Origin: Nocardioides sp. Root682
GTDB taxonomy: Bacteria > Actinomycetota > Actinomycetes > Propionibacteriales > Nocardioidaceae
Reading direction: 5' to 3'
Assembly (NCBI RefSeq): GCF_001427795.1
Contig: NZ_LMHJ01000001.1
Span: 853,773 to 917,772 of the forward strand
DNA length: 64,000 nucleotides
How positions within the stretch are numbered: position 1 is the first letter of the stretch; the number at the start of each line of letters is the position of its first letter. The notes beneath the pieces are model-generated. The model worked only from the letters and a program-made list of their open reading frames with translations, had not been told where the DNA came from and did no database searches. Both the position numbers and the translations under genes were made by a program. Below are positions 1 to 7,823 of the stretch, one piece after another.

Positions 1-678
1 CGCGCGTTCTCGGTCGAGCGGGTCGAGCAGGTGACCATCGGCTCCACCGAGCACGCCGCCGCCCAGCTCCTCCCCGCGCTCGCCGCCGCACTTGACGAGA
101 AGGGCGCCTTCGGCTTCCGGTTCCGCATCGACCGCGGCAACCGGCTTCGCGAGGGCCTCGCCGCCGGCTCGATCGACCTCGCCCTGATGCTCAACGCGAA
201 CGACCCCCAGGCGCTTCCGGTCGGAGACCTGGAGCTCGCGTGGTACTCCTCCCCCACCTGGAGCCCGCCCGCCGCACCGGACCCGTTGCCCGTGGTCGCC
301 TTCGACAGCCCGTGCGCCCTGCGCAGCCGCGCCCTCGAGACGCTCGCCAGCCATGGCGTGCCCGCGATCATCGGATCGGAGGCGACGCAGCTCGCCGGCG
401 TCCAGGCGGCCGTTGGCGCGGGCGTCGGCGTCGCCCTGATGGCCACCCTCGGCCAGACACCCGCGGGCCTGGTCCGTCGCGACGACCTGCCCGCCCCGGA
501 GCCGATCCGTCTCCACGTCTGCGCGCGGCCAGGCCTGCCGGCAGGCGTCGCGCAGGCGACAGCAGGGGTGCTCCGGCCGCTGCTCGAGGGCATGGCGAAC
601 GTCCTGCCCTCAGACAACGACGAAAACGACACGGTCGTCGCAACTCCTCGGACTCGAGGTGTTGCGACGACCGCATGA
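1..678 (+). CDS. LysR-type transcriptional regulator, C-terminal part (5' end outside window)
   Basis: The frame is open from base 1 and ends at a TGA at 676-678, so the N-terminal DNA-binding helix-turn-helix lies outside the window. What remains looks like the periplasmic-binding-protein-like effector domain of LysR regulators: it opens with a VTIGSTEHAAAQLLP-type strand and contains a RxGLAAGSIDLALML segment typical of the ligand cleft. The effector is unknown. The gene converges on the desaturase at 689 and the two stops are only 10 bp apart. Its last codons form one arm of a strong hairpin (see 632-673). The family call rests on the effector domain alone. Confidence 0.7.
   Translation, partial: RAFSVERVEQVTIGSTEHAAAQLLPALAAALDEKGAFGFRFRIDRGNRLREGLAAGSIDLALMLNANDPQALPVGDLELAWYSSPTWSPPAAPDPLPVVAFDSPCALRSRALETLASHGVPAIIGSEATQLAGVQAAVGAGVGVALMATLGQTPAGLVRRDDLPAPEPIRLHVCARPGLPAGVAQATAGVLRPLLEGMANVLPSDNDENDTVVATPRTRGVATTA
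632..673. terminator. Long hairpin, probable bidirectional terminator
   Basis: A 13-bp perfect outer stem (CGGTCGTCGCAAC with GTTGCGACGACCG) is followed, after one T-T mismatch, by an inner CCTCG/CGAGG stem and a 4-base loop. It lies inside the last codons of the LysR-type gene and just beyond the stop of the convergent desaturase, so it could stop transcription from both sides. There is no clear T-tract. Confidence 0.6.
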
Positions 679-688
679 ACCGCGTCGC

Positions 689-1876
689 TCAGGCGGCGGC
701 CCGCTGCTTCTTGCTGCGCATCGGGAAGGTGACGATCTCGGCGATCCCGGCCTTCTTGGACTCCGTGTAGAAGCTGTCCGGCAGCGAGAGCTTGAAGACC
801 TTCTTCCAGACGCTCAGGAGCTGGTTGGCCATCGAGTCCTCGTGGTAGGCGATGTCGTACTTCTCGCAGAGCGCGCGCACCTCGACCGAGATCTCCTTGT
901 ACCGGTACGCCGGGACGTCCGGGAAGAGGTGGTGCTCGATCTGGAAGCTGAGGTTGCCCGAGAGGACGTCGATCCACTTCGCGCCGGTGAAGTTCGCCGA
1001 GCCGAGGATCTGGCGGTAGTACCACTCGGCGTGGCTCTCGTCCTCGGTCTCCTCGATCGAGAAGGTCTCGACCTCCTCCGGGAAGTGGCCACACCAGATG
1101 ACCGACGACGCCCACAGGTTGCGCACCAGGTTGGCGGCAGCGTTGCCCGCGAAGGTGAACGGCGCACCGGGACCCGAGAGCAGCGGGAAGAGGACGTAGT
1201 CCTTCAGCGCCTGCTTGCCGGCCTTGTCGCGGAAGCGACGCAGGCCCGGCACCATCTCCCGCCAGGTCTTCTCGCCCTTGATGAACTTCTCGGACTCGAG
1301 CTCCTGGATCGCGGTGCCCCACTGGAAGAACGTCTGCAGCAGGCCGCAGAAGACCGGGTTCAGCAGCCAGATCGGGTGCCACGGCTGCTCCTCGGTCAGG
1401 CGCATGACGCCGTACCCGGTGGCGTCGTGGTCCTTGCCGATGATGTTGGTGAAGGTGTGGTGCACGTAGTTGTGCGTGTACAGCCAGCTGTCGGCGTGGA
1501 TCGTGTTGTCCCAGTCGAAGTTCTTCGAGGTGTACTGCGGGTCGTTCATGAAGTCGTACTGGCCGTGCATGATGTTGTGGCCGATCTCCATGTTGTCGAT
1601 GATCTTCGACAGGGAGAGGGCGGTGACGCCGGCGACCCAGGCCGGCGGGAACCAGCCGGCCCACAGCAGGCCGCGCCCGGCGAGCTCGAGGCGCTTCTGC
1701 TTGCCGACGATGTCGCGGATGTACGCCGCGTCCTTCTCGCCGAGGTCCGCGACGATGCGCGCGCGCAGCTCGTCGAGCTCCTTGCCGAAGGCCTCGATCT
1801 TGGCCGGGCTGAGCTTCTTGGCCTTCTTGATGTCGGCGGGGCCGGTCGTGATGGGGGTTTCCTGCGTGATGGTCAT
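689..1876 (-). CDS. desA3: Membrane fatty acyl-CoA desaturase, DesA3 type
   Basis: 395-residue di-iron membrane desaturase. The three histidine boxes are visible: HNIMH at 100-104, HNYVHH at 135-140, and QIEHH at 312-316 in the C-terminal part. Proteins of this type insert a cis double bond into saturated acyl-CoAs (stearoyl-CoA 9-desaturase/linoleoyl-CoA desaturase family) using electrons from a dedicated oxidoreductase. That oxidoreductase is the next gene upstream (1905-3020), the same pairing as DesA3 and Rv3230c in Mycobacterium. The start ATG at 1876 follows a GGAGAACTC-type ribosome site. The 28-bp gap to the reductase suggests one mRNA, controlled from the palindromes at 3034-3130. 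The product should sit in the cytoplasmic membrane. Confidence 0.9.
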   Translation of the reverse strand: MTITQETPITTGPADIKKAKKLSPAKIEAFGKELDELRARIVADLGEKDAAYIRDIVGKQKRLELAGRGLLWAGWFPPAWVAGVTALSLSKIIDNMEIGHNIMHGQYDFMNDPQYTSKNFDWDNTIHADSWLYTHNYVHHTFTNIIGKDHDATGYGVMRLTEEQPWHPIWLLNPVFCGLLQTFFQWGTAIQELESEKFIKGEKTWREMVPGLRRFRDKAGKQALKDYVLFPLLSGPGAPFTFAGNAAANLVRNLWASSVIWCGHFPEEVETFSIEETEDESHAEWYYRQILGSANFTGAKWIDVLSGNLSFQIEHHLFPDVPAYRYKEISVEVRALCEKYDIAYHEDSMANQLLSVWKKVFKLSLPDSFYTESKKAGIAEIVTFPMRSKKQRAAA

Positions 1877-1904
1877 GAGTTCTCCCGGAGGTCGGTGGGT
1901 CGGG

Positions 1905-3020
1905 TCAGAGGGCGATGGACACGTCGCCGCAGGGCGCCGAGATGCAGGTCTTGATGTTGACGTCTTCGTCGCTGTTGATCTCGCCTGTCAGGACGTTGCG
2001 CGTCGTACCGGCGTCCTTCTTGAAGACACACGTGTTGCAGATGCCGATCCGGCAGCCGTAGTCCGGCGTCAGGCCCGCGGCCTCGGCCTGCTCGAGGATG
2101 GTCTGGCCGTTGTTCTCGACCTCGATCTCCGAGGCGCCGAACACCAGGGTGCCGGTCGCCTCGTCGGTGGCGACGGTGCGCGTCGGCGCCGCGAACTGCT
2201 CGAGGTGGAGCCGGTCGGAGAGGCCCTCGGCCTCGAAGACGGCGCGGACGCCGTCCATGAGGGGCATCGGGCCACAGAGGTAGGTCTCGGCCTCGGCGTA
2301 GTGCTTGTCCGCCGCGACGAGGTGCTCGCGACTGAAGAAGCCCTGGAGGTCACCGTTGTCGGCGTTGGTGTACGCGCGGACGATGCGGACGCCCTCGTAC
2401 TTCGCCTCGATCTCGGCGATCTCCTCGCGGTAGATCACGTCGTCCTCGGTGAAGGCGTAGTGCAGGAAGGTGACCTTGCCGATGTAGGCGCGCTCGGTGA
2501 GGGTGCGCAACATGGACATCACGGGGGTGATGCCGGAGCCGCCGCTGATCAGCAGGATGCTGCGCGGGTGCGGCAGCGGGATGTGGAACTCACCCTGCGC
2601 CTGAGAGATCTGGACGACCATGCCCGGCTCCGCGTTGGCCAGCAGCCACGGCGAGACGAGGCCGTTCGGGTCGACCTTGACGGTCAGCTCGAGGTGACCG
2701 TCGCGACGGAACTGCGAGTTGGCCGGCGAGTAGCAGCGGGTACGACGGATGCCGTCGATCTCGACGGACAGCTTGACGAACTGGCCGGCCTTGAAGCCGG
2801 TCCAGAGATTGTTCGGCCGAATGGTCAGGGTGACGCTGTCGGCGGTCTTGCGCTCGACGGCGGTGACCTCGGCCCGAATCTCGCTGCTGGACCACAGCGG
2901 GTCGAGCATCTCGACGTACCGATCGACGCCGTGGGGCGTCGTGATCGCGGCGGCGAAGGACGAGTTCAGGACGCGACGAGCAATCACTGACGACGTCAGC
3001 TTCTGAGCGATGAGCGACAT
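1905..3020 (-). CDS. Desaturase electron-transfer oxidoreductase (FAD, NAD(P)H, 2Fe-2S)
   Basis: 371 residues in the order of the ferredoxin-NADP reductase/ring-hydroxylase reductase family. An FAD-binding barrel carries RCYSPANS, a nucleotide-binding domain carries GGSGITPVMS and later YLCGP, and a C-terminal plant-type [2Fe-2S] domain carries CRIGICNTC plus a distal Cys. It resembles mycobacterial Rv3230c, which supplies electrons to DesA3, and the desaturase lies immediately downstream. ATG 3020 is preceded by AAAGGGG at good distance. The start codon is 14 bp from the nearer palindromic operator, so the pair is probably repressed by a lipid-responsive regulator encoded elsewhere. Confidence 0.9.
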   Translation of the reverse strand: MSLIAQKLTSSVIARRVLNSSFAAAITTPHGVDRYVEMLDPLWSSSEIRAEVTAVERKTADSVTLTIRPNNLWTGFKAGQFVKLSVEIDGIRRTRCYSPANSQFRRDGHLELTVKVDPNGLVSPWLLANAEPGMVVQISQAQGEFHIPLPHPRSILLISGGSGITPVMSMLRTLTERAYIGKVTFLHYAFTEDDVIYREEIAEIEAKYEGVRIVRAYTNADNGDLQGFFSREHLVAADKHYAEAETYLCGPMPLMDGVRAVFEAEGLSDRLHLEQFAAPTRTVATDEATGTLVFGASEIEVENNGQTILEQAEAAGLTPDYGCRIGICNTCVFKKDAGTTRNVLTGEINSDEDVNIKTCISAPCGDVSIAL

Positions 3021-3033
3021 GCCCGGCCCCTTT

Positions 3034-3053
3034 CAGTGAACAAGTGTGCACTG
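3034..3053. promoter_or_regulatory. Operator-like 20-bp palindrome, copy 1
   Basis: CAGTGAACAAGTGTGCACTG is an imperfect inverted repeat sharing CAGTG-x-AC at one end and GTGCACTG at the other with the perfect copy at 3111-3130. It lies directly upstream of the reductase ribosome-binding site. TetR-type repressors of desaturase operons (DesT-like) use sites of this architecture, but no such regulator is encoded next to it. Confidence 0.6.
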
Positions 3054-3110
3054 ACGAACGTAGGCCATGACGGCGTCCGTGCCAAGCAATACTCGACGTG
3101 ATGCTCGATA

Positions 3111-3130
3111 CAGTGCACGGCCGTGCACTG
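3111..3130. promoter_or_regulatory. Operator-like 20-bp perfect palindrome, copy 2
   Basis: CAGTGCACGGCCGTGCACTG is identical to its reverse complement over all 20 bases. Its centre is 77 bp from that of copy 1, so both copies sit in the control region between the divergent reductase and the gene starting near 3181. Because it lies here, starts for the rightward gene upstream of 3131 would put the operator inside coding DNA. Confidence 0.65.
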
Positions 3131-3180
3131 AATTTCAGTCTCGCTCAGCGGGCGTTCTCGCGCATGAGATCCTCGGTCCC

Positions 3181-3996
3181 ATGGTTCTGCACCACCGCCG
3201 CTTCCGACTCGAGCCGAGACTCGCCTGGATCCTCGGGGAGCTGCGCGAATCTCCCCACGCGCGGGAGCTCACGGACCGGACCACCCGGCTGGCCGAGACG
3301 CAGGACAGCCCCACCGGGCAGGACCTGGGAGAGGCCCTCGGTGCGCACCGGTTCCTGCTCGACCGGGCGGCCGACGGGCTGGACCTGACCGCGGCCGGCT
3401 ACCTGCGTCCCGCCGTCGTACGAGCTGTGGCCGACCACCTTCCCCTGATGCAGGACTGGCGCTTCGCAGTCGAACGCGAGAGCCACACCCAGCCGGTGCT
3501 CCACTTCCGGGAGTCGGTCCAGCGTGCGGGCCTGCTGCGCAAACAGAAGGGCAAGCTGCTCCTGACCTCGGCCGGCAAGCGCGCCCGCTCGGATCCTGCG
3601 TTTCTGTGGGGCCACCTCGCAGATCGCCTCGTCACGTCCCGCCGTCAGTTCGACGACGTCGCAGGAATCCTGGTTCTGCTGCACCTCGCTACCGACGGCG
3701 ACGTCGACACCCGACAGATCGCGGACCTGCTGCAGGCCCTGGGTTGGCGGCGCGGAGACGGTTCTCCTGTCGACCGGATGGACGTGCAGTGGATCTACAA
3801 CGACCTCTGGGCCGCCCTCGGAAACGTGGGCGCGCCCGTTTCCGGACGCGGGCTGCTGGCCCGACACCCCAGTCCGGAGGCGCTGGCACTGATCCGTGAT
3901 GCGCTCCTCGAAGAGGCGCCTTGGGAGGACCCCGCTGATGGCGTTGCTCAGGCCGCGCCCTCCCTGAGCCTGCGTTTCGTCCCGAACGAGGACTGA
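3181..3996 (+). CDS. Unrecognised protein of about 271 residues
   Basis: I do not recognise a family. The predicted protein begins MVLHHRRFRLEPRLAWILGE. It is soluble and rich in Arg/Leu, with short helical stretches and no signal peptide or membrane segment. The frame stays open back to 3067, but those earlier starts would place the perfect palindrome at 3111-3130 inside the gene, so I prefer ATG 3181 although its ribosome site is weak. It is divergent from the desaturase reductase and shares the operator region, so co-regulation with lipid desaturation is possible. It converges on the metalloprotease gene. Confidence 0.5.
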   Translation: MVLHHRRFRLEPRLAWILGELRESPHARELTDRTTRLAETQDSPTGQDLGEALGAHRFLLDRAADGLDLTAAGYLRPAVVRAVADHLPLMQDWRFAVERESHTQPVLHFRESVQRAGLLRKQKGKLLLTSAGKRARSDPAFLWGHLADRLVTSRRQFDDVAGILVLLHLATDGDVDTRQIADLLQALGWRRGDGSPVDRMDVQWIYNDLWAALGNVGAPVSGRGLLARHPSPEALALIRDALLEEAPWEDPADGVAQAAPSLSLRFVPNED

Positions 3997-4054
3997 CGGC
4001 CGCCGTACGCCGCGATCAGACCGGGATGCTCGCCTGCCCCTCGGCAGGGTCCTC

Positions 4055-7000
4055 TCAGCGGACAGTGAAGCGGAGGCTGCCCGAGGACCTGTTCACGCGG
4101 GCGTTCCCCGAGTAGACGACCTTCACGCGATAGGTACCGGCGCGCAGGCGGCTTCCGGGAACCACCGCGACCGCTGTTCCGCTCGAGGCATTCGAGCCTC
4201 GGGTGACGGTGCTGGTGGTGACGAACACGGATCCGCTGCCGCCGATCCGCTCGACCCGGATCTTCACCTTGCCGCTGACGGCGCGGACGCCACGGACATC
4301 GATGTGAAGCCCGAGGCGCTCGCCCGCCTGGACGCACGTCCTCGCCCTCACGACGGTGGTGGAGGTGCGCCTGCTGGCCGACACCTTCAGTGTCTGGGCA
4401 ACCTCGACAAGTCCGGCCGCGTCGATGGCCCGGTAGTGCACCGTGTCGGTGGCGCTGACCCTGATCGGGGCGGAGTACCTCGTCCACGTCCTCGACCTGC
4501 CGAGTCGCTGCTGGATCCGGACCACGCCCGACTGGGCATCCGTCGCGGTCAACGTGACCCGATGGGTGGTGCGGTTGAGCACGGCCTTGGTCAACGGCGG
4601 GGTGTTGTCCGGCCGGAACGTGCGGGTCACGGGTGCCGAGACGTTGCCACTGCTGTCGGTTCCGCGCACGGCGACCGCAGTCGTGCCGACGACCCGTGCC
4701 GGCGTGGAGTACGGCGTCCACTTGCCGTTGTTGACGCGGATCTCGGTCTTCACGGGGTCCCCGGAGTCGTCGGTCGCCCGCGGAGTCACCGACAGCGGGC
4801 CGGGGCACAGACCCCCGCCGTTGCTGCTCTGCTGGGTGCTCAGGGTGAGCGCCGGAGCCTTGACGTCGGCCAGGTGGTCGAGGTCGAGCGCCGCCAGGGT
4901 GCGCAGGCCGGCCGCGTCCATGAGCACCAGCAGTGGGTTGGTGCTCACCGGGAAGGTCTTCCACATCTGGTTCGATCCGGTCGCCACGTAGCCGTACATG
5001 CCCGGCCGATTGGTTGCTCGGTACAGGTCCATCGCGGAGTTCGGGTCGCTGCGACGCACCACGTGACCGTCGTCCTTCAACACCCACTCCTGCTCGGAGC
5101 TCGACGCGTCACACGAGGCCATGGCGACCGGAGACCCCGCCGCCATGCACTGGTCCGGGCGGACCTGGCTGTGCAGCGCACCACGGGCGTCGACGAACCA
5201 ACGGAACGCGGCGGTGTCCGCACACCCGGCCGGGGTCGGGGTGACCCACGCTTCGGGTGTCGTGGTCGCCTTGTCGAGATGGAGGCACTTGGACTCCACC
5301 AGCACCTTGCCACCAGCCGGGAAGACGGTGCCCGAGGGTTCGACGAAACCGTTGTCCTTGAGCAGGCGCTTGAGGTCGCGCTTGCGGGCGTAGTTGCCCG
5401 CGGCCAAGGCGGTGGCGTACCGGTTGAGGTAGCGGTTCACGGTGGTCACTCGGGCGCGTTGGTCGAGGACACGGTTGGCGACCGTCCGAGCCGTGGCGCT
5501 GAGTGCGCCCAGGTTGTCCTGCCAGCTCATCAGCTTGAGCATGTCCGTGGCGGAGAGCACCGGCGTGCTGGCACCGGCCAGGCCCTCCAGCACCGGCGTC
5601 AGCTGGGCCAGCTCGACCTTGCGGAGTGCCTCGAAGCCGGCGTCCTGGCCGATCACCACAGCCGGGTCCATCGCCGGCAGGTTGGTCGGGACCACGATCG
5701 CGTTGCCCAGCTGAGTGGTGAGCGACGTGTTGCGGCACTGGATGCTCGCGTTGGTGGGACGGTCGGACTGGGCGACGTTGACGTTGAGCTGCTTGACGCC
5801 GTCCGTGCTGTCGAGGAGCACCTCGCGGTGCTGGCCGCCGTTCAGGGTGATGTCGAGCCAGCACTCTCGCGTGCCCGAGGTCTTGGTGGGCGCGGGCAGG
5901 TTGAAGGTGTTGCCGTAGTTGCTGCGGAACGCGGGGTAGAGCACGGTCTGAGCCGTGTTGGCCGGGTTGTAGCCGCCGAGGAAGGTGAAGACCGGGATGC
6001 CTGCCTTCACGGGCTTGGCGGGGGGATTGAACGTCGGGTCCTTGACCTTGGCGTCGACGTAGACGCCCTTGGTCGCGTCCCAGTCCCGATAGCCGCTCGG
6101 GTACGACGGGTCGGGTACGACGGTGCGCAAACCAGCCTGGATGCGCTTGGCGCTGTAGCCGGTGTGGTGGGTGTACTGCGACATCTTGCTCGAGCCCCAG
6201 CCCCCGGACATGGCGTCGGTGCCGTAGTTGTACTGACCGGCGAACGTCTGGCTGAAGACACCGTTCCCGTCGATGTTGTATCCCTCCGGCTTGAAGTCCT
6301 TGAGCATGAAGTTGGAGCGCATCCGGTTGCGGTAGGCGATCCACCCCCAGCCGGACTCGGAGTGGTGGACGGCGTTGATGACCTTGGCGTCGCCGGTCTT
6401 GCTGCTGTCCATGCCGGGGTAGTGACCCAGTCCGTAGGAGTGCCCGAGCTCGTGGCTCAGCTCGTTGCCCACCGAGTCGTACAGCGTGGCCATGCCGTTG
6501 CCACCGCTGAGGCCGTGCCCCTGGACGCCGTTCGTGTAGTTCCCGGCGGCGTGGTGGATGATCCGCTCGTTGAAGGTGCCGGGCTGGCGCTGGTTCATCA
6601 GGGCGCTCGGGATGCCGAAGTTGGCGAGGTTGATGCCGGTGGCCACCTGTGCCTTGGCGACGTTCTCGCGCATGTCACCGTCGTAGACACCGCCGGTGCC
6701 GTCGCTGGTGCCGGGTGTCTCGTAGACCTTGCCGGAGGCGACGATCACCTTGTCCAGACGGACGGTGTCGTACTTGGCGATGGTCAGCTTCGAGACCGGA
6801 ATGGTCTGGAAGTAGTCGGTACCGGTTTCTGCCGGCCGCAGCAGCATGCCGTGGCCATTCGACACGGGTGCGTCAGTGAGCATCCCCAAGCGGATGTTGT
6901 TGATCACCAATTCGGTCGGAGCGGCGATCTCCAGGCCGCTGGCCGCCAGGGTCCCGACCGAGCCGGAGGAGTTGGTGAAGCTCAGCTCGAGGCCGGGCAG

Positions 7001-7606
7001 GACCCAGTTCTGCGGCAGGGCGACGGACCACGCGCGCAACGAGTACTGCACTGTCTTGCGACCGTTGGGCGCGGGCAGGTCACCCTGGGGCAGCGCATTG
7101 GGGTGGGCCATCCGGAGCGTTCCCAGGATCAGGCCGTTGCGCCGGGCCACGACGGTCACCCCGTCGGTGGCAGCGAGCGGTGAGAACAGAAGGAGCGCCG
7201 CTCGACGCGCGACAACCGTCGGCATCTCCCGCGCGGCGTTGCCGGACGGGTTCACCGAGTGGCTCTGGACGAACTCGACCTGCCCGGCCAGGGCACCGGT
7301 CAGGTCGTTGCGAAGTGCCCGCACGGAGCCGGTCGCGGTGGTGTCGTGGAAGCCGAGCTGGGCCGGGGTGTCGTACCGCTCATCGCCCGTCGCCACGGCC
7401 GGTGCCGCCCCAGCCGTCACCCGGTCGGCACCCGTCGCGCCGTACGACGAGGCCAGGCCGGTACCGAGAGAGGCGCCGAGCGCCACCGTCACGACACACG
7501 AAGAGAGGATCGACGTTCGTCGGTGGAGGCGACCACGGCTGAACGGTCCCGCCTCGACCTCCCCTGTCGATCCGGACTGCGTTGACCGCTGGCTCCAAGG
7601 ACTCAT
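4055..7606 (-). CDS. Secreted M66-type zinc metalloprotease with ricin-type lectin and Ig-like domains
   Basis: 1183 residues. A basic N-terminus (around RLHRR) is followed by a hydrophobic stretch (residues ~31-55), consistent with secretion. The extended zinc motif HELGHSYGLGH lies at 385-395 (ligands H385, H389, H395; catalytic E386) and is followed by YPG, the pattern of peptidase family M66 (StcE-like). Around residues 770-860 is a ricin B-like carbohydrate-binding segment (CLHLDKA, DQCMAAG, QEWVL). The C-terminal ~270 residues are Ser/Thr-rich, Ig-like beta repeats (VTPRATDDSGDPV, LTATDAQSGV). StcE cleaves mucin-type glycoproteins; the substrate here is unknown. The gene stands alone, with gaps on both sides. 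The family call rests on the motif and the lectin context. Confidence 0.8.
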   Translation of the reverse strand: MSPWSQRSTQSGSTGEVEAGPFSRGRLHRRTSILSSCVVTVALGASLGTGLASSYGATGADRVTAGAAPAVATGDERYDTPAQLGFHDTTATGSVRALRNDLTGALAGQVEFVQSHSVNPSGNAAREMPTVVARRAALLLFSPLAATDGVTVVARRNGLILGTLRMAHPNALPQGDLPAPNGRKTVQYSLRAWSVALPQNWVLPGLELSFTNSSGSVGTLAASGLEIAAPTELVINNIRLGMLTDAPVSNGHGMLLRPAETGTDYFQTIPVSKLTIAKYDTVRLDKVIVASGKVYETPGTSDGTGGVYDGDMRENVAKAQVATGINLANFGIPSALMNQRQPGTFNERIIHHAAGNYTNGVQGHGLSGGNGMATLYDSVGNELSHELGHSYGLGHYPGMDSSKTGDAKVINAVHHSESGWGWIAYRNRMRSNFMLKDFKPEGYNIDGNGVFSQTFAGQYNYGTDAMSGGWGSSKMSQYTHHTGYSAKRIQAGLRTVVPDPSYPSGYRDWDATKGVYVDAKVKDPTFNPPAKPVKAGIPVFTFLGGYNPANTAQTVLYPAFRSNYGNTFNLPAPTKTSGTRECWLDITLNGGQHREVLLDSTDGVKQLNVNVAQSDRPTNASIQCRNTSLTTQLGNAIVVPTNLPAMDPAVVIGQDAGFEALRKVELAQLTPVLEGLAGASTPVLSATDMLKLMSWQDNLGALSATARTVANRVLDQRARVTTVNRYLNRYATALAAGNYARKRDLKRLLKDNGFVEPSGTVFPAGGKVLVESKCLHLDKATTTPEAWVTPTPAGCADTAAFRWFVDARGALHSQVRPDQCMAAGSPVAMASCDASSSEQEWVLKDDGHVVRRSDPNSAMDLYRATNRPGMYGYVATGSNQMWKTFPVSTNPLLVLMDAAGLRTLAALDLDHLADVKAPALTLSTQQSSNGGGLCPGPLSVTPRATDDSGDPVKTEIRVNNGKWTPYSTPARVVGTTAVAVRGTDSSGNVSAPVTRTFRPDNTPPLTKAVLNRTTHRVTLTATDAQSGVVRIQQRLGRSRTWTRYSAPIRVSATDTVHYRAIDAAGLVEVAQTLKVSASRRTSTTVVRARTCVQAGERLGLHIDVRGVRAVSGKVKIRVERIGGSGSVFVTTSTVTRGSNASSGTAVAVVPGSRLRAGTYRVKVVYSGNARVNRSSGSLRFTVR

Positions 7607-7766
7607 GCGCGGTATGACCTTCCACTCCCGAAACGACCCCCTCCGGGTCGTTCACATGAAGGAAGACGCGATCTGGCTCACATCATTACGGCAAAACGCA
7701 GCGATTCCGGGTTGCGGAAATTCTGACGCCGACTCGTCCTTTCCCGGAGGCATGGGTGGCTGGAGT

Positions 7767-7808
7767 GGGGTTGGGTGGCGCGCCCCGCAGAGCTCGCCAC
7801 CCAACCCC
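7767..7808 (-). terminator. Terminator hairpin after folC
   Basis: A perfect 14-bp stem (GGGGTTGGGTGGCG with CGCCACCCAACCCC) encloses a 14-base loop and lies 15 bp beyond the folC stop. It ends the reductase-folD-folP-metF-folC transcription unit. The rest of the 7607-7823 gap shows no gene. Confidence 0.7.
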
Positions 7809-7823
7809 GGACCGATGGAGACG

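Noticed and set aside
4304..7183. Long open frame on the plus strand opposite the metalloprotease
   Set aside because: It is the antisense shadow of a high-GC gene: the translation is a low-complexity run of R, G, V, D and H with no domain, and the minus-strand protein has a full catalytic motif.
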